37,608 nucleotides of DNA from Planctomycetota bacterium (GCA_022705425.1 JAKJEM010000028.1:1-37608); one strand, 5' to 3'. Numbered from the stretch's first letter, positions 1 through 8,602 are shown. Numbers and translations are program-made. Notes: a model not told the origin generated them from the letters alone.

Positions 1-1
1 G

Positions 2-295
2 AAGGAGATGGGGCTGCTGCCGCGCCGCGTCTCGCTGCGGAACCAGCGCGCACGCTGGGCGAGCTGCTCCGGGCGCGGCACACTCTCCTTCAACTGGCGG
101 TTGATCCAGGCGCCGCCGAGCGTGCTGGACTACGTTGTCGTTCACGAGCTGGCCCACCTGGCGCACCCCGACCACTCCCCCAATTTCTGGGCGCTCGTCC
201 GACGCCACGCCCCCTCCTGCGCCCACGCCCGCGCCTGGCTGCGAGGGCATGGGTGGTTGCTTCGCGCGGACGGCGGCGCTCTGGCAGAAGGATAG
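2..295 (+). CDS. YgjP-like metallopeptidase, C-terminal fragment
   Basis: The reading frame is already open at the window edge, so this is the 3' part of a gene whose start lies upstream. The visible residues contain HELAHL followed by a further His (HPDHSPNFW), the zincin signature of the YgjP/DUF45 (SprT-like) metallopeptidases: two His and the catalytic Glu in HExxH, with the third ligand downstream. The preceding stretch (RWASCSGRGTLSFNWRL) is also characteristic of YgjP, whose members have W-x-S-C-S and a conserved LNWRL-like strand. The family is a cytoplasmic putative Zn protease of poorly known substrate. It converges with the amidohydrolase gene ending at 329, leaving 33 bp between them. 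The family call is firm; a physiological role cannot be given. Confidence 0.85.
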   Translation, partial: KEMGLLPRRVSLRNQRARWASCSGRGTLSFNWRLIQAPPSVLDYVVVHELAHLAHPDHSPNFWALVRRHAPSCAHARAWLRGHGWLLRADGGALAEG

Positions 296-328
296 AGCGC
301 CGCGCCTCCGACCTCCCTTCGGCTTCGC

Positions 329-1147
329 TCAGCCCAACCCCGGAAACCCGGCCAGCAGCCTTTCCGCGTTGCGGTGGAGGATGTTGTGGCGGTCGTCGTC
401 GGTGATGTCGGCGCTGAGGAGCGCGCCGACGCCGCGATGGTGGGCGAACCAGGGCAGGTCGGTTCCGAAGAGCATCCGCTCGCTCAGGCCGGCGGAGACC
501 AGCTTCTCGATGGCGCCGCGGTCGTTGTCCAGGACGGCGGTGAGTTCGAGGGAGAGGTTGGGGAACTCGCGGGCGAGGGCGATGGCTTCGTCCCAGGCGC
601 CGTGGAAGCTGTGGCCGCAGAGGAGGCGGGCTTCCGGGTACCGGGCGGCGAGGCGGCGGACGATCTCGGGGCCGCAGAGAGCGTTGCCGCCCCAGGTGTG
701 CATCAGCACGAGCAGCCGCCGCTCGTGCGCGAAGGCGAAGGCGGCTTCATACGCGGGGGCGGTCATGGCCACGTTGTGGTAGCCGGCCAGGACCTTGAGT
801 CCCACGAAGACGTCGCGATGCCGGTCGAAGTCTGCCAGGTCGCGCCGGAGGGCGTCGGGATAGTGCGGATTGACGGCGAGATAGGCGCGCAGGCGCTCGG
901 GGAAGCGGCGGACGGCCTCGATGGCCGGGGCGTTGCCGAGGTCGGGGGCGAAGAGCGCGGCGTGGTGGGCGAAGCAGAGCAGGCGCACGTTGGCGCGGTC
1001 CATCGAGTACACCATGTCTTCGGCGTCGGGGCGGGGGAACCAGATGCTCTTCCAGGCGCCCATGTGGCCGTGCATGTCGTAGATGGGGCAGTCTTCGGAG
1101 AAGCCGTTGCGCCAGAAATCGCGCGTGAGGGGGGTGTCGTTGATCAT
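329..1147 (-). CDS. amidohydrolase family protein with metal-binding motifs (TIM barrel)
   Basis: A 272-residue protein of the amidohydrolase-2 (metal-dependent hydrolase) fold. The N-terminal metal motif is visible as YDMHGHMG (HxH). A mid-protein His lies in LMHTWGG, another in CGHSFHGAW, and the C-terminal catalytic Asp in FGTDLPWF. The order matches amidohydrolase-2 hydrolases and decarboxylases. The ATG at 1147 overlaps the stop of the upstream gene by four bases (ATGA), so the two are very likely co-transcribed and translationally coupled. A much longer open frame extends upstream to 2554, but it runs through the neighbouring gene and is not supported. The substrate is unknown; a sugar-acid or lactone-like compound would fit the glycan-degrading neighbours, but that is inference. 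Confidence 0.85.
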   Translation of the reverse strand: MINDTPLTRDFWRNGFSEDCPIYDMHGHMGAWKSIWFPRPDAEDMVYSMDRANVRLLCFAHHAALFAPDLGNAPAIEAVRRFPERLRAYLAVNPHYPDALRRDLADFDRHRDVFVGLKVLAGYHNVAMTAPAYEAAFAFAHERRLLVLMHTWGGNALCGPEIVRRLAARYPEARLLCGHSFHGAWDEAIALAREFPNLSLELTAVLDNDRGAIEKLVSAGLSERMLFGTDLPWFAHHRGVGALLSADITDDDRHNILHRNAERLLAGFPGLG

Positions 1148-1902
1148 GGCAGGGACTCCTCCAGGAGGCGTTCGAGGTTCCCGGCGGCGATGGCCTGTTT
1201 GTCGTCGTCGTCCAGTTCGGCGTGGGCGAGGGCGAGCATGGCGCTGCCGTGGTAGCAGGCGGGGTGGCCGGAGCCGAAGAGGAGGCGCTCGGCGCCGTAC
1301 TCCTCGACGAAGGCCTCCAGCCCCCCATCGGAGAGATAGGTGCTGATGTCCAGGTGGACGCGGGCGTAGCGCTCGATGAGGGGGCGGAAGTACCGGTCCG
1401 GTCCCCAGACGTCGAGATCGCAGAGGATCAGCGTCAGGTCGGGGTACTCGGCCATGAGGTTGTAGGCCATCTCCCAGGTGACGCCGCGCTGCAGGGAGAG
1501 GAGGAGCGGCAACCGGTACATGACGAAGGCGTCGAGCAGGTCGCCCAGGACGGCGGAGCGCAGGAGGTAGCGTCCGGCGGCGGGAAAGGCGCGGAAGGCG
1601 CGGACGCGGGCCTGCGCGGCGGAGGCGAGCCATTCGGAGACGTCGCCCAGTTCTCCGCACTGGGGGGGCAGGATCGTCCAGACGCCGATCAGGCGCGGGT
1701 GGGGGGCGATGGCGCGCGCAAGCAGGTCGTTGCCGGCCAGGGGCTCGTGGTCGTGCTGGGCGACGTGCCAGACGAGGGCGCGTTCGATCCCGGCGCGGTC
1801 CATCGCGGCCAGGAGTGATTCCGCGCCCTCGGGCCGATACAGGGCGGGGTTCATGGGCGCGCCGATGAAGGTGTTGCAGTCGAAGAACCGCAGGTCGGGC
1901 AT
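1144..1902 (-). CDS. amidohydrolase-like protein lacking the HxH metal motif
   Basis: A 252-residue protein of amidohydrolase-2 type, first gene of a two-gene minus-strand operon. The start at 1902 is chosen because GGAAGG lies about eight bases upstream and because a promoter at 1946-1975 would place the transcript start near the more upstream candidate start (1938). The fold is recognisable from segments such as FDCNTFIGAP, RAFRAFPAAG, LILCDLD, VHLDIST and LLFGSGHP. The usual metal ligands are missing: the N-terminal HxH is replaced by DCNTF and the late GTD by GSG. It may be a non-catalytic partner of the downstream paralogue or use different chemistry. The loss of ligands is seen directly; the partner role is inference. 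Confidence 0.8.
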   Translation of the reverse strand: MPDLRFFDCNTFIGAPMNPALYRPEGAESLLAAMDRAGIERALVWHVAQHDHEPLAGNDLLARAIAPHPRLIGVWTILPPQCGELGDVSEWLASAAQARVRAFRAFPAAGRYLLRSAVLGDLLDAFVMYRLPLLLSLQRGVTWEMAYNLMAEYPDLTLILCDLDVWGPDRYFRPLIERYARVHLDISTYLSDGGLEAFVEEYGAERLLFGSGHPACYHGSAMLALAHAELDDDDKQAIAAGNLERLLEESLP

Positions 1903-1945
1903 GGCTGGGCCTTCCTGGAAGCATGAATGCGGCGACATGGACGAC

Positions 1946-1975
1946 AGGATAGGGGCGCAGACGGGGGGAAGTCAA
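1946..1975 (-). promoter_or_regulatory. sigma70-type promoter for the amidohydrolase pair
   Basis: On the minus strand, TTGACT (1975-1970) and TATCCT (1951-1946) are separated by 18 bp. Transcription would start near 1939 and give a leader of about 35 bases before the ATG at 1902. Confidence 0.6.
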
Positions 1976-2027
1976 ACCTTGCTCCGTCAGATGGGGCGCG
2001 TTCCGCCAAGTGATGACGCATCTCTCC

Positions 2028-2059
2028 ACGGGACACGCCGAGAGGGCCATGTGCAGCAC
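2028..2059. repeat. dispersed repeat copy A (second repeat family)
   Basis: The 32 bases at 2028-2059 match 32462-32493 with three mismatches, all A in this copy versus G in the other. The shared core includes CACGCCGAGAGGGCC followed by TGTGC and GCAC. Similarity appears to fade on both sides, although both copies are followed by GC-rich inverted-repeat DNA. Both copies are intergenic. This looks like a non-coding mobile repeat; its full length cannot be set from two copies. Confidence 0.6.
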
Positions 2060-2156
2060 CCCGGAGGCGCAGCGCCGGTGCTGCGCGCCGCTGGCGGCAC
2101 CGCCGTGCTGTGCTGCATCTCCTGAAGTGACAGACCGCGGGAAGTGCCATATCCGG

Positions 2157-2186
2157 TTGCTTTCGGCGGCAGGAACCACGTAAGAT
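2157..2186 (+). promoter_or_regulatory. weak promoter candidate for the GH36-like gene
   Basis: TTGCTT (2157-2162) and TAAGAT (2181-2186) are separated by 18 bp, about 100 bp upstream of the chosen start at 2285. The match to sigma70 consensus is only moderate. Confidence 0.3.
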
Positions 2187-2284
2187 CGGAACGCAGCGGC
2201 GCGACACGCGAGGGCTTGAGCGCAGGATGACCCAGGGCGCAGTAGCTCTTGCAGCGTCCTGGCGCGGGAGAGGATGAACGCAGG

Positions 2285-2884
2285 ATGGCGACGCATCAAG
2301 GGACGGCGGGCGGGTGGTCGGTCTCGGGCGGTGGGCTGACGGCGCGCGTGCGCGTCGAGTGCGGACGGGTCGCGGGCGTGGAGTTGGCCCGCGCGGGGGG
2401 CGAGCCGGTATGGGCCGACGGCGCCTGGGGGTTCCTGCTCGAAGCCGAGTGCGACGGGATGCTCTACTGCGCCGGGGAGGCGCAGCTCCTGTCGGTCCGG
2501 CGCGACGGGCCGGGCGGCTGGCGCGCGCTGTTGCGTCCGCGCTTCGAGCCGCAAGGCGGCCCGGACTGCAAGATCGAGTGGCGCTGGCGGGGGGTGGACG
2601 AGGGAATCGAGGAGTCATTGGCGCTGCGCAACGGAGACCGTCCCTTGCGCATCCGAGCGCTGCGGACGATGCTGACGCGCGCCTCCGCCGAGGAGGGGTG
2701 GCGCTACTGGCCGATTCCCTTCCCGCCGCGCGGGAGCGAACTGGCCCCTGTGGATCTGGCCGCTGCGGCGTCCTTCGAGGGGAGCCGGGACGGAGCGGTT
2801 CTGCTGGCCGCCGGCGGGGGGATGATCGTTGCGCGTCGCCCCATGCCCTTCGACCAGGAGCCCCTCTTCGTGGGTGTCCGGTGA
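2285..2884 (+). CDS. GH36-like alpha-galactosidase, N-terminal part (ends at in-frame TGA)
   Basis: These 199 residues form the N-terminal beta-rich domain of a GH36-type glycosidase (segments such as LLRPRFEPQGGPDCKIEWRW and FDQEPLFVGVR). The ATG at 2285 is preceded by GAGAGG at 2268-2273. An ATG at 2249 is possible but has no good ribosome site. The frame stops at TGA 2882-2884 and then stays open in the same frame to 4249, where the TIM barrel lies. N-terminal and catalytic domains are normally one polypeptide in this family, so the TGA is best read as a nonsense mutation or a base-call error (TGG or CGA would restore the protein). Recoding is possible but unsupported. The following run of seven G (2891-2897) is not the cause, because no frame change is needed. 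Confidence 0.7.
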   Translation: MATHQGTAGGWSVSGGGLTARVRVECGRVAGVELARAGGEPVWADGAWGFLLEAECDGMLYCAGEAQLLSVRRDGPGGWRALLRPRFEPQGGPDCKIEWRWRGVDEGIEESLALRNGDRPLRIRALRTMLTRASAEEGWRYWPIPFPPRGSELAPVDLAAAASFEGSRDGAVLLAAGGGMIVARRPMPFDQEPLFVGVR

Positions 2885-2896
2885 ACCGCCGGGGGG

Positions 2897-4249
2897 GTGG
2901 AGTTCGGCAGCCTCTGGCGCGGTGGCCTGCCGGCGGGCGGGTCGCGCCGGGTGGCGGCGGGCGAGCGCTGCCACTGGGGCGCGGCGCGCTACATGCCCTT
3001 CGAGGGAACGCTGGAGCGGGCGCTGACGCTCTACCGCGCCTTCATGGCTGAGTGCGGCGTGCGGTTGCCGACGGGCTACGCGCCGCCGCTGAACTACTGC
3101 ATCTACTACGAGTGCCGGAAGTACTACTCCCGCGCGCAGCTCTTGAAGTGCCTGGACTACGCGGCGGAAGCGGGCTGCGGCCTGCTCTACATGGACCAGG
3201 GATGGGAGGACTACTTCAGCAGCGGGCGCTGGGACGAAACGCGTTTCGGGCCTATCGGGGAAATCGTCCGTATCATCCGCGCGCGCGGGCTGGAACTGGG
3301 GGGACTGGTGGGTTTGCACGCCGATTCCTACGTCTGGCCCCACGAATGCCGCCGCAAGGATGCCGAGGGGCGCCTGGCGCCCGGCGACCGCTGGGGCCAC
3401 TGGGTCGGGACCTGTCCGGTCTCTGAGACGTGGCGGACGACAAAGACGCGGCGGCTGCTGTCGGTGGCGCGCGGGGGAATGCGCTTCTTCAGCTTCGATT
3501 TCAACGACGGGATCGAACCGTGCTTCGATGCCGCGCACGGGCACGACCTGCCGCTGGACCTGTGGGAGCACGCGCTGGGCGTGGCGCGGCAGCAGCGGGC
3601 GGTCAAGGAAGCGGCTCCGGATACGCTGATCGAGGCGCACTGCTGGCGCACATCGGGGTCGGCCTACTGGCCGATGTACGTCTTCCAGGGCGGCCACGAC
3701 GAGCGCTGGGGCTTCGAGTTCATGTGGGACCCCTTCGCGGACCTGAAACAGGGGCGCCTTCAGCGGCTGTATTACTACAACCTGGCGTATGAGAAGCCGC
3801 TCTACCTTCACATTGACCTGGCCAAGGACAGCGCGCGGCAGATCGTCTTCTGGTACGTCGTCAGCACCGTGCGTCATCCCGGCATCGGGAACTACTCCGC
3901 TCTCTCTGCCGAGCGCCAGGCGGCGGTCCGCGAGGCGACGGCGCTGTACGCACGGCACCGCGAGTACTTCACGCGCGGCGTCTTCAGCGGTCCCGATCCT
4001 TTGACGCACGTGCATACGCTGCCGGGGCGCGGCGCGCTTGTCCTGCGCTTCAACCCGCAGCCGCAGCCCTCGTCGGGGCGCGTGGCGCTCGACGCCGGCG
4101 CGCTTGGCTGCGGCGCAGGCGGCGGGCGCGTCGAGACGCTGATGGGAGCGCCGGTCCGCGCGGACTTCCGGGAAGGAACGCTTCAGGCGGCGTACGAACT
4201 TGATGCCGAGTCGGCGTTGATCTTCCGGGTCGTTCCGGCCGAAGGGTAG
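2897..4249 (+). CDS. GH36-like alpha-galactosidase, catalytic TIM-barrel part
   Basis: 450 codons from a GTG at 2897, in the same frame as the upstream fragment. The TIM barrel carries LLYMDQGWEDYF near residue 97, typical of clan-D glycosidases, and FFSFDFND near residues 197-204. In the latter, Asp201 occupies the position of the GH36 nucleophile (the KWDxN motif). A candidate acid/base region follows around EAHCWRTSGSAYW, and the C-terminal roughly 100 residues look like the usual beta-sandwich. Substrate would be an alpha-linked galactoside or related sugar; specificity cannot be read. There is no true Shine-Dalgarno before 2897, only the G run, so this half would be made by reinitiation or readthrough, or the true gene is a single frame from 2285. 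The next gene starts 11 bp after the stop. Confidence 0.75.
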   Translation: MEFGSLWRGGLPAGGSRRVAAGERCHWGAARYMPFEGTLERALTLYRAFMAECGVRLPTGYAPPLNYCIYYECRKYYSRAQLLKCLDYAAEAGCGLLYMDQGWEDYFSSGRWDETRFGPIGEIVRIIRARGLELGGLVGLHADSYVWPHECRRKDAEGRLAPGDRWGHWVGTCPVSETWRTTKTRRLLSVARGGMRFFSFDFNDGIEPCFDAAHGHDLPLDLWEHALGVARQQRAVKEAAPDTLIEAHCWRTSGSAYWPMYVFQGGHDERWGFEFMWDPFADLKQGRLQRLYYYNLAYEKPLYLHIDLAKDSARQIVFWYVVSTVRHPGIGNYSALSAERQAAVREATALYARHREYFTRGVFSGPDPLTHVHTLPGRGALVLRFNPQPQPSSGRVALDAGALGCGAGGGRVETLMGAPVRADFREGTLQAAYELDAESALIFRVVPAEG

Positions 4250-4259
4250 AGGAGACGGC

Positions 4260-6719
4260 ATGAAGACGGCGTGGCGACTCTTGGCGGCGCACGTGTGTCT
4301 GGCGGCGTTTGTTGGCGCGGCGGAGGCGGATGGGAATCTGCTGGCGAACGGGGGCTTCGAGGCGCGCACGGCGGAGTTGATGCCGGCGCAATGGACGGCG
4401 CGCCGGACAACGCGGACCGGTCGGGCGCAACTCATCGAGCATCCCCCCCAGGTCATTGACGGTCTTCTGGTCTGCGCCGCGGCGGCGCGCACGGGGCGCT
4501 ACGGCCTGATGGTGGAAGCGCGCCATGACACCCCCCGATGTCTCGTTCAACAGCGGCTGGTCGTGGCGGCGCCGGAACGCTGGCACACCTTCCGCGTGTG
4601 GGCGCGCACGGACGGGCCCAACCCCGCGCGCGCGCAGATCGAGCTCTACGGCGACACCTACGGTCCGTTGACGCTCTCGCGCGAGGTCTTCCTGACGCCG
4701 GAATGGCGGGAAATCTCCATCTCATTCATCCCGCTCAAGCTCCGGCGCTTCGATCGGGACAAGAAGGAGGCGTGGGCGCGGCTGGTCGCCTGGCCGCACA
4801 CCGGACGGGTGATGTGGGACGATGCCGCGTTGCTCCCCACCGAAGGGGACGAGGGGCGCGACCCGCAGAAGGTCATGGAGAATCCGGGTTGGGACGAGGG
4901 GATGGCCCGGCTGAACGCGCCCAGCCCCACGCTGGCCGGGCGGTTGGACGTCGGTCGGGCGACGACCGGCGCGCTCCATTTCGAATGGCACATCGCCGGC
5001 GACTTCAACCGGAACGGCCGGGTGGAGGCGCGCTTTCGCCGCGTCGGCGAAGCGGCTTGGCGCGAGGGTCTGCCCTTCATTCGCCAGCAGCATGAAGTCG
5101 TCAATCGCATTTATCGCCAGATGGACTACGTCTGCGGCAACAGCCACGCCGGGAGCCTCTTCCCGCTTGAACCCGGAACGGCGTATGAGGTGCGGCTGAG
5201 ATTGACCGATCCCGATGGCGGCAGTGAGGAGCGGACGATGACCCTCTCCACGCGTCCGCTGCCCGCCGAACCGGCCGGGGGACGGACGCTGCACGTCTAT
5301 CCGCCCGGCGCGCCGGGCGCGCGGCAGGCGCCGGCCTTCGAGGGCGTGGCGGCAGCCTATGCCGTTGCGCAGCCGGGCGACATCCTTCAAGTCCACGGCG
5401 GGCGTCATCCCACGGCGCGCGGGTCCCTGCGCGACGGTTGCGCCTACGTTCTGGACAAGGAGGGCGAGCCGGCAAGGCCGATCATCCTGCGCGGCGCCGG
5501 CGACGGCGAGGCGCTCTTCACCGACGACGGGTCGGACGTCGTCTTTCTCCTGCGCGGCAGCCATCAGCGCATCGAGAACATCGCCATCGAAGGAACCTTC
5601 AAGACGGCGATTCGGGGGGAGGACAATCAGGGGGGCGTGGTCCGCGGCTGCCGCATCGCCGGCTACGGAAACGCCATCGCCGTCAAACCGCGCGCCTGGG
5701 AAAGCTACACCCTGACGTGGGGCGGGCAGGATTACTGGATCGCCGACAACGATTGCACGGGGCCCCTGGCGGGGCAGTGGGGCCGTTTCAACGAATACAA
5801 CCAATCGCAGGGAGGATACTCGAAGGCGCACAAGCCGGGGGGGATCCAGGTCATGGGGCAGGGGCACGTCATCGCCCACAACCGCGTGCGCGGCTACTTC
5901 GACGGCCTGTCCACCGGCGGCTTCCTCTACCGCGACGACGCGGCGGTGACGCGGTGTATCGAGGTGTACCACAACGTGATCGAGGAGTGCGTGGACGACG
6001 GCATCGAGTTGGACGGCGCGATGGGGCACATCCTCTTCCACCACAACCTCGTGCGCCGCGCCACGGCGGGTGTCAGCGCGCAGCCGGTCCATGGCGGCCC
6101 GGCGTATGTCTTCCGGAACGTCTTCCACGCCTTGGCGCACGCCCCCTGCAAGCTCAGCAACTGGCCGGCGGGGCTGCTCATCGCCAACAACACCTTTCTG
6201 ACCGCCCTCAGTTCCCGGTCGCTGGCGGCGGTCTGGCAGAATACGCGCTTCCTCAACAACATTGACCTGGGCGCCTCCCCGGCAGACGGCGGGCCGATCC
6301 GCACGGGCCTGATGACGCCCGAGAGCAGCGCCATGGACTACAACGGCTACCGGCACAACGGCAAGCCGCTCTTCTGGGCTGTCTTCGGGCGCGGCGCGAA
6401 CATGTGGCCGGAATGCGATTACCACCGCGCCCGGACGCCGGAGGAGTTCGTGCGTCTCTCGGGGCAGGAGGCGCACTCGGTCTGGACGCTGAGTCTGGAG
6501 GACTTCGTGGCGGTGGCCGAACCGGCGCGCGGGGAGACGGCGACGCCCGACCCGCGTCTGCGCGAGGGTTCGGCGGCGATTGACGCCGGGACGCCCATCC
6601 CCCAGATCACCGACGGATTCGCCGGCAGAGCGCCGGACCTTGGGGCGCTGGAACACGGAGCGCCGCTGCCGGACTGGGGCCCGCGCGCCGGCAGCGCTCA
6701 GGAGAGGAAGACGCCATGA
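4260..6719 (+). CDS. secreted right-handed parallel beta-helix protein
   Basis: An 819-residue protein with an N-terminal signal peptide (about residues 1-23, core LLAAHVCLAAFVGAA). It starts after GAGGAG at an ATG 11 bp beyond the GH36-like gene. After the signal comes a carbohydrate-binding-like beta-sandwich (NLLANGGFE start, residues about 26-200), then a fibronectin-like stretch ending near AYEVRLRLTDPDGG. From about residue 345 to 690 there are parallel beta-helix repeats with short rungs such as GVVRGCRIAGYGNAI, VIAHNRVRGYFDG, IEVYHNVIEECVDDGIEL and HILFHHNLVRRA. The C-terminus has the DPRLREGSAAIDAG and APDLGALEHG motifs common in beta-helix proteins of this type. Such folds include pectate and other polysaccharide lyases and hydrolases, but the catalytic activity cannot be assigned. 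Its last bases overlap the next start by four (ATGA). Confidence 0.85.
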   Translation: MKTAWRLLAAHVCLAAFVGAAEADGNLLANGGFEARTAELMPAQWTARRTTRTGRAQLIEHPPQVIDGLLVCAAAARTGRYGLMVEARHDTPRCLVQQRLVVAAPERWHTFRVWARTDGPNPARAQIELYGDTYGPLTLSREVFLTPEWREISISFIPLKLRRFDRDKKEAWARLVAWPHTGRVMWDDAALLPTEGDEGRDPQKVMENPGWDEGMARLNAPSPTLAGRLDVGRATTGALHFEWHIAGDFNRNGRVEARFRRVGEAAWREGLPFIRQQHEVVNRIYRQMDYVCGNSHAGSLFPLEPGTAYEVRLRLTDPDGGSEERTMTLSTRPLPAEPAGGRTLHVYPPGAPGARQAPAFEGVAAAYAVAQPGDILQVHGGRHPTARGSLRDGCAYVLDKEGEPARPIILRGAGDGEALFTDDGSDVVFLLRGSHQRIENIAIEGTFKTAIRGEDNQGGVVRGCRIAGYGNAIAVKPRAWESYTLTWGGQDYWIADNDCTGPLAGQWGRFNEYNQSQGGYSKAHKPGGIQVMGQGHVIAHNRVRGYFDGLSTGGFLYRDDAAVTRCIEVYHNVIEECVDDGIELDGAMGHILFHHNLVRRATAGVSAQPVHGGPAYVFRNVFHALAHAPCKLSNWPAGLLIANNTFLTALSSRSLAAVWQNTRFLNNIDLGASPADGGPIRTGLMTPESSAMDYNGYRHNGKPLFWAVFGRGANMWPECDYHRARTPEEFVRLSGQEAHSVWTLSLEDFVAVAEPARGETATPDPRLREGSAAIDAGTPIPQITDGFAGRAPDLGALEHGAPLPDWGPRAGSAQERKTP

Positions 6720-8509
6720 TGCGGATCGAAGAGGCGCTTTGCCGCCCCATCGCCGATACGCCCCGGACGCGCCGGTACCAGGAGTTGCTGGACCGCTCGG
6801 TGGAGGAGAAGCTGCCGCAGTTCGACACGGAACGCGGGTTGTGGCTGCCGACGGGGACGCCGGCGGTCTGGACGGAGGAGGAGGTTCGCGGCTGGGATGA
6901 CGACACGATCCGCCGCATCTCGCGCGACGCGCGCTGGCGCTTCCACTACGAGCAGGAACGCGCAACGCCGGCCCACCTGGCGCGCATGGCCTTCTGCTAC
7001 GCCCGTCCGGCGAGCCGCCGGCACGGCGACGCGCGCCTTCTCGACCTCGTGCGCCGCGGGCTGCGCAGCTATGCGTCCGCGCAGACCGACCACGGCAGCT
7101 TCGTCAACTGCCCCATGCGCTTCGCGGAGACCTGGGGCTCGCACGAGATGGCCTGGCGGCTCGAACCGTGGGTCTGCGCCCGCGCATGGCTCGGCGACCG
7201 CCTGCCCGAGGAGGACCGCCGCATCGCCGATGCGATGATCCGCCGCGCCGCCGCCTATCTCTACTCCCATCCGAACACCGACCCCAACAACCGGGGGGCC
7301 GTCTGGTCGGCGGTGATGGCCCTCTGCGCCCTGTACCTGCGCGAGGAATCCTATCTGCGCGCCGCTCGCGAGAACTGGCGGCGCATCGCCCCGGCGATCC
7401 TCCAGGCCGGTACCGTCGTCGAGGACCTGGGGCCGGACTCCAACTATTCCTACACCGGCTTCAGCTACGTTTACCTCTACCGGGCGCTGTCCGGGGACGA
7501 CGCATACGACGCGGAGATGGTCCGCGCGCTGCAGTGGTTCGGCCGCTGGCGCACGCGGAGCGGCTATGCCCTCGAGGGGATGTCCTCCCGTGTGCGGCGG
7601 ATCGGCATGAACCGCCTCGCCGACCTGCTCGGGGCCTGGGAACGCTTCGCCGTCGTCGAGCCGTACTTCGGCGTCCTGGCCGGCGAAAGTCTCGACACGA
7701 TGCGCGCGCACGGCGCGGAGCTCAATGGCGGCCATTGCACGGACATGCGCATCTGGGCGATGATGGAGCACCGGCCCGACGTGCCTCCCCCCGCCGAGGA
7801 GCCCGCCTGGCATCGCGAGTACGGCCACGAGTATAAGACGCCGGGCTGCCTTTACTCCCTGGTGCGGCGCGGCTATCAGACGGCCGTCACCCTCTACGCC
7901 AGCCAGGGCATGAAGGGCCTCCAGACCTGGGCCTGGGGGGACGAGCCGCCCATCCTGCTGGCCGGCGCCGCGCGCGACGTATCGGCCACGCGCGCCTGGG
8001 CGCTCGACACCGCCGAAATGGCCGTCGGCAAGGGCGTCGCCACCTCCCCGTGGTACGACCGCCTGTGGGACCGCCGCCGCGAGCCGTGGACGTACAGCTA
8101 CCGCCAGAGCTTCCTGTGGACGCATCTCCTCTTCACGCCGGAGTCGGTCGTGGCGCTGATCTCCGGCCGCACGGGCCCGCGCGTAACCACGTGGTGCTCG
8201 AACCGCAAGGCCGCGCCGGAGCCGCGGGTCGAGGCGGGCTTCGTGCGCTTCGGCGACCTGCGTGGGCGGCTGGCCTTCGTCGGGACCGAGCCGGTCCTGC
8301 GGCCCGGAACGGACGAGGGCGCGCGCCTCCTCCTCTTCGAGCGCGACGAACTCGTCACCCCCTTCGCCCTGTGCAACGAACGCTTCCGCTTCCTGGAGAC
8401 GACGCCCGAAGGGCGGACTCTCTTCGAGGACGCCACCGGACGCTACGAAGCGCGTATCGAGACGCGCGGCGAACGCCAGACCCTGGCCGCCGAACGGCTT
8501 TCCGCATGA
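6716..8509 (+). CDS. alpha/alpha-toroid polysaccharide lyase-like protein
   Basis: 597 residues, translationally coupled to the beta-helix gene through an ATGA overlap. It has no signal peptide. The first roughly 350 residues are helical and resemble the alpha/alpha toroid of the alginate lyase / heparinase II-III superfamily. A conserved-looking NTDPNNRGAVWSAVMAL segment lies near residue 190 and a Tyr-rich NYSYTGFSYVYLYRAL near 243, where lyases of this fold place the Asn and Tyr of the active site. The remaining part (from about 370) is beta-rich (TPGCLYSLVRRGYQ, ALISGRTGPRVTTW), as in the C-terminal sandwich. Assignment rests on fold-like pattern, not on a diagnostic motif. An uncharacterised glycan-processing protein is the safest statement. 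Confidence 0.6.
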   Translation: MMRIEEALCRPIADTPRTRRYQELLDRSVEEKLPQFDTERGLWLPTGTPAVWTEEEVRGWDDDTIRRISRDARWRFHYEQERATPAHLARMAFCYARPASRRHGDARLLDLVRRGLRSYASAQTDHGSFVNCPMRFAETWGSHEMAWRLEPWVCARAWLGDRLPEEDRRIADAMIRRAAAYLYSHPNTDPNNRGAVWSAVMALCALYLREESYLRAARENWRRIAPAILQAGTVVEDLGPDSNYSYTGFSYVYLYRALSGDDAYDAEMVRALQWFGRWRTRSGYALEGMSSRVRRIGMNRLADLLGAWERFAVVEPYFGVLAGESLDTMRAHGAELNGGHCTDMRIWAMMEHRPDVPPPAEEPAWHREYGHEYKTPGCLYSLVRRGYQTAVTLYASQGMKGLQTWAWGDEPPILLAGAARDVSATRAWALDTAEMAVGKGVATSPWYDRLWDRRREPWTYSYRQSFLWTHLLFTPESVVALISGRTGPRVTTWCSNRKAAPEPRVEAGFVRFGDLRGRLAFVGTEPVLRPGTDEGARLLLFERDELVTPFALCNERFRFLETTPEGRTLFEDATGRYEARIETRGERQTLAAERLSA

Positions 8510-8602
8510 CCGTCGCAATTTCCCGGAGTTGTGTTGCGCCCTGCGAGTCGGTAGTCTAAGGCGCGTTCATCGCCGCCACGTCGCGAATGAGGTCATGCGC
8601 TC

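Larger units (their letters stand above)
1903..2284. other. divergent intergenic region with promoters and a dispersed repeat
   Basis: This 380-bp region between divergent genes contains the minus-strand promoter at 1946-1975, a copy of a dispersed repeat with its core at 2028-2059, a GC-rich inverted-repeat stretch up to about 2120, and a weak plus-strand promoter candidate at 2157-2186. No convincing gene is seen in it. Confidence 0.6.

Noticed and set aside
329..2554. 741-residue fused amidohydrolase
   Set aside because: Only its last 272 residues look like a protein; the rest is the wrong frame of the neighbouring gene and of intergenic DNA.
2882..2910. Selenocysteine insertion at the TGA in the GH36-like gene
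   Set aside because: GH36 enzymes have no known selenocysteine site, I see no convincing hairpin of SECIS type directly after the codon, and no sel genes are in the window.
4722..6965. 747-codon minus-strand frame opposite the beta-helix gene
   Set aside because: Arg/Pro/Val-rich shadow translation; the plus-strand frame has a signal peptide, beta-helix rungs and coupled neighbours.
6698..8518. 606-codon minus-strand frame opposite the toroid lyase-like gene
   Set aside because: Shadow frame without recognisable domains or ribosome site; the plus-strand gene is coupled to its upstream neighbour.
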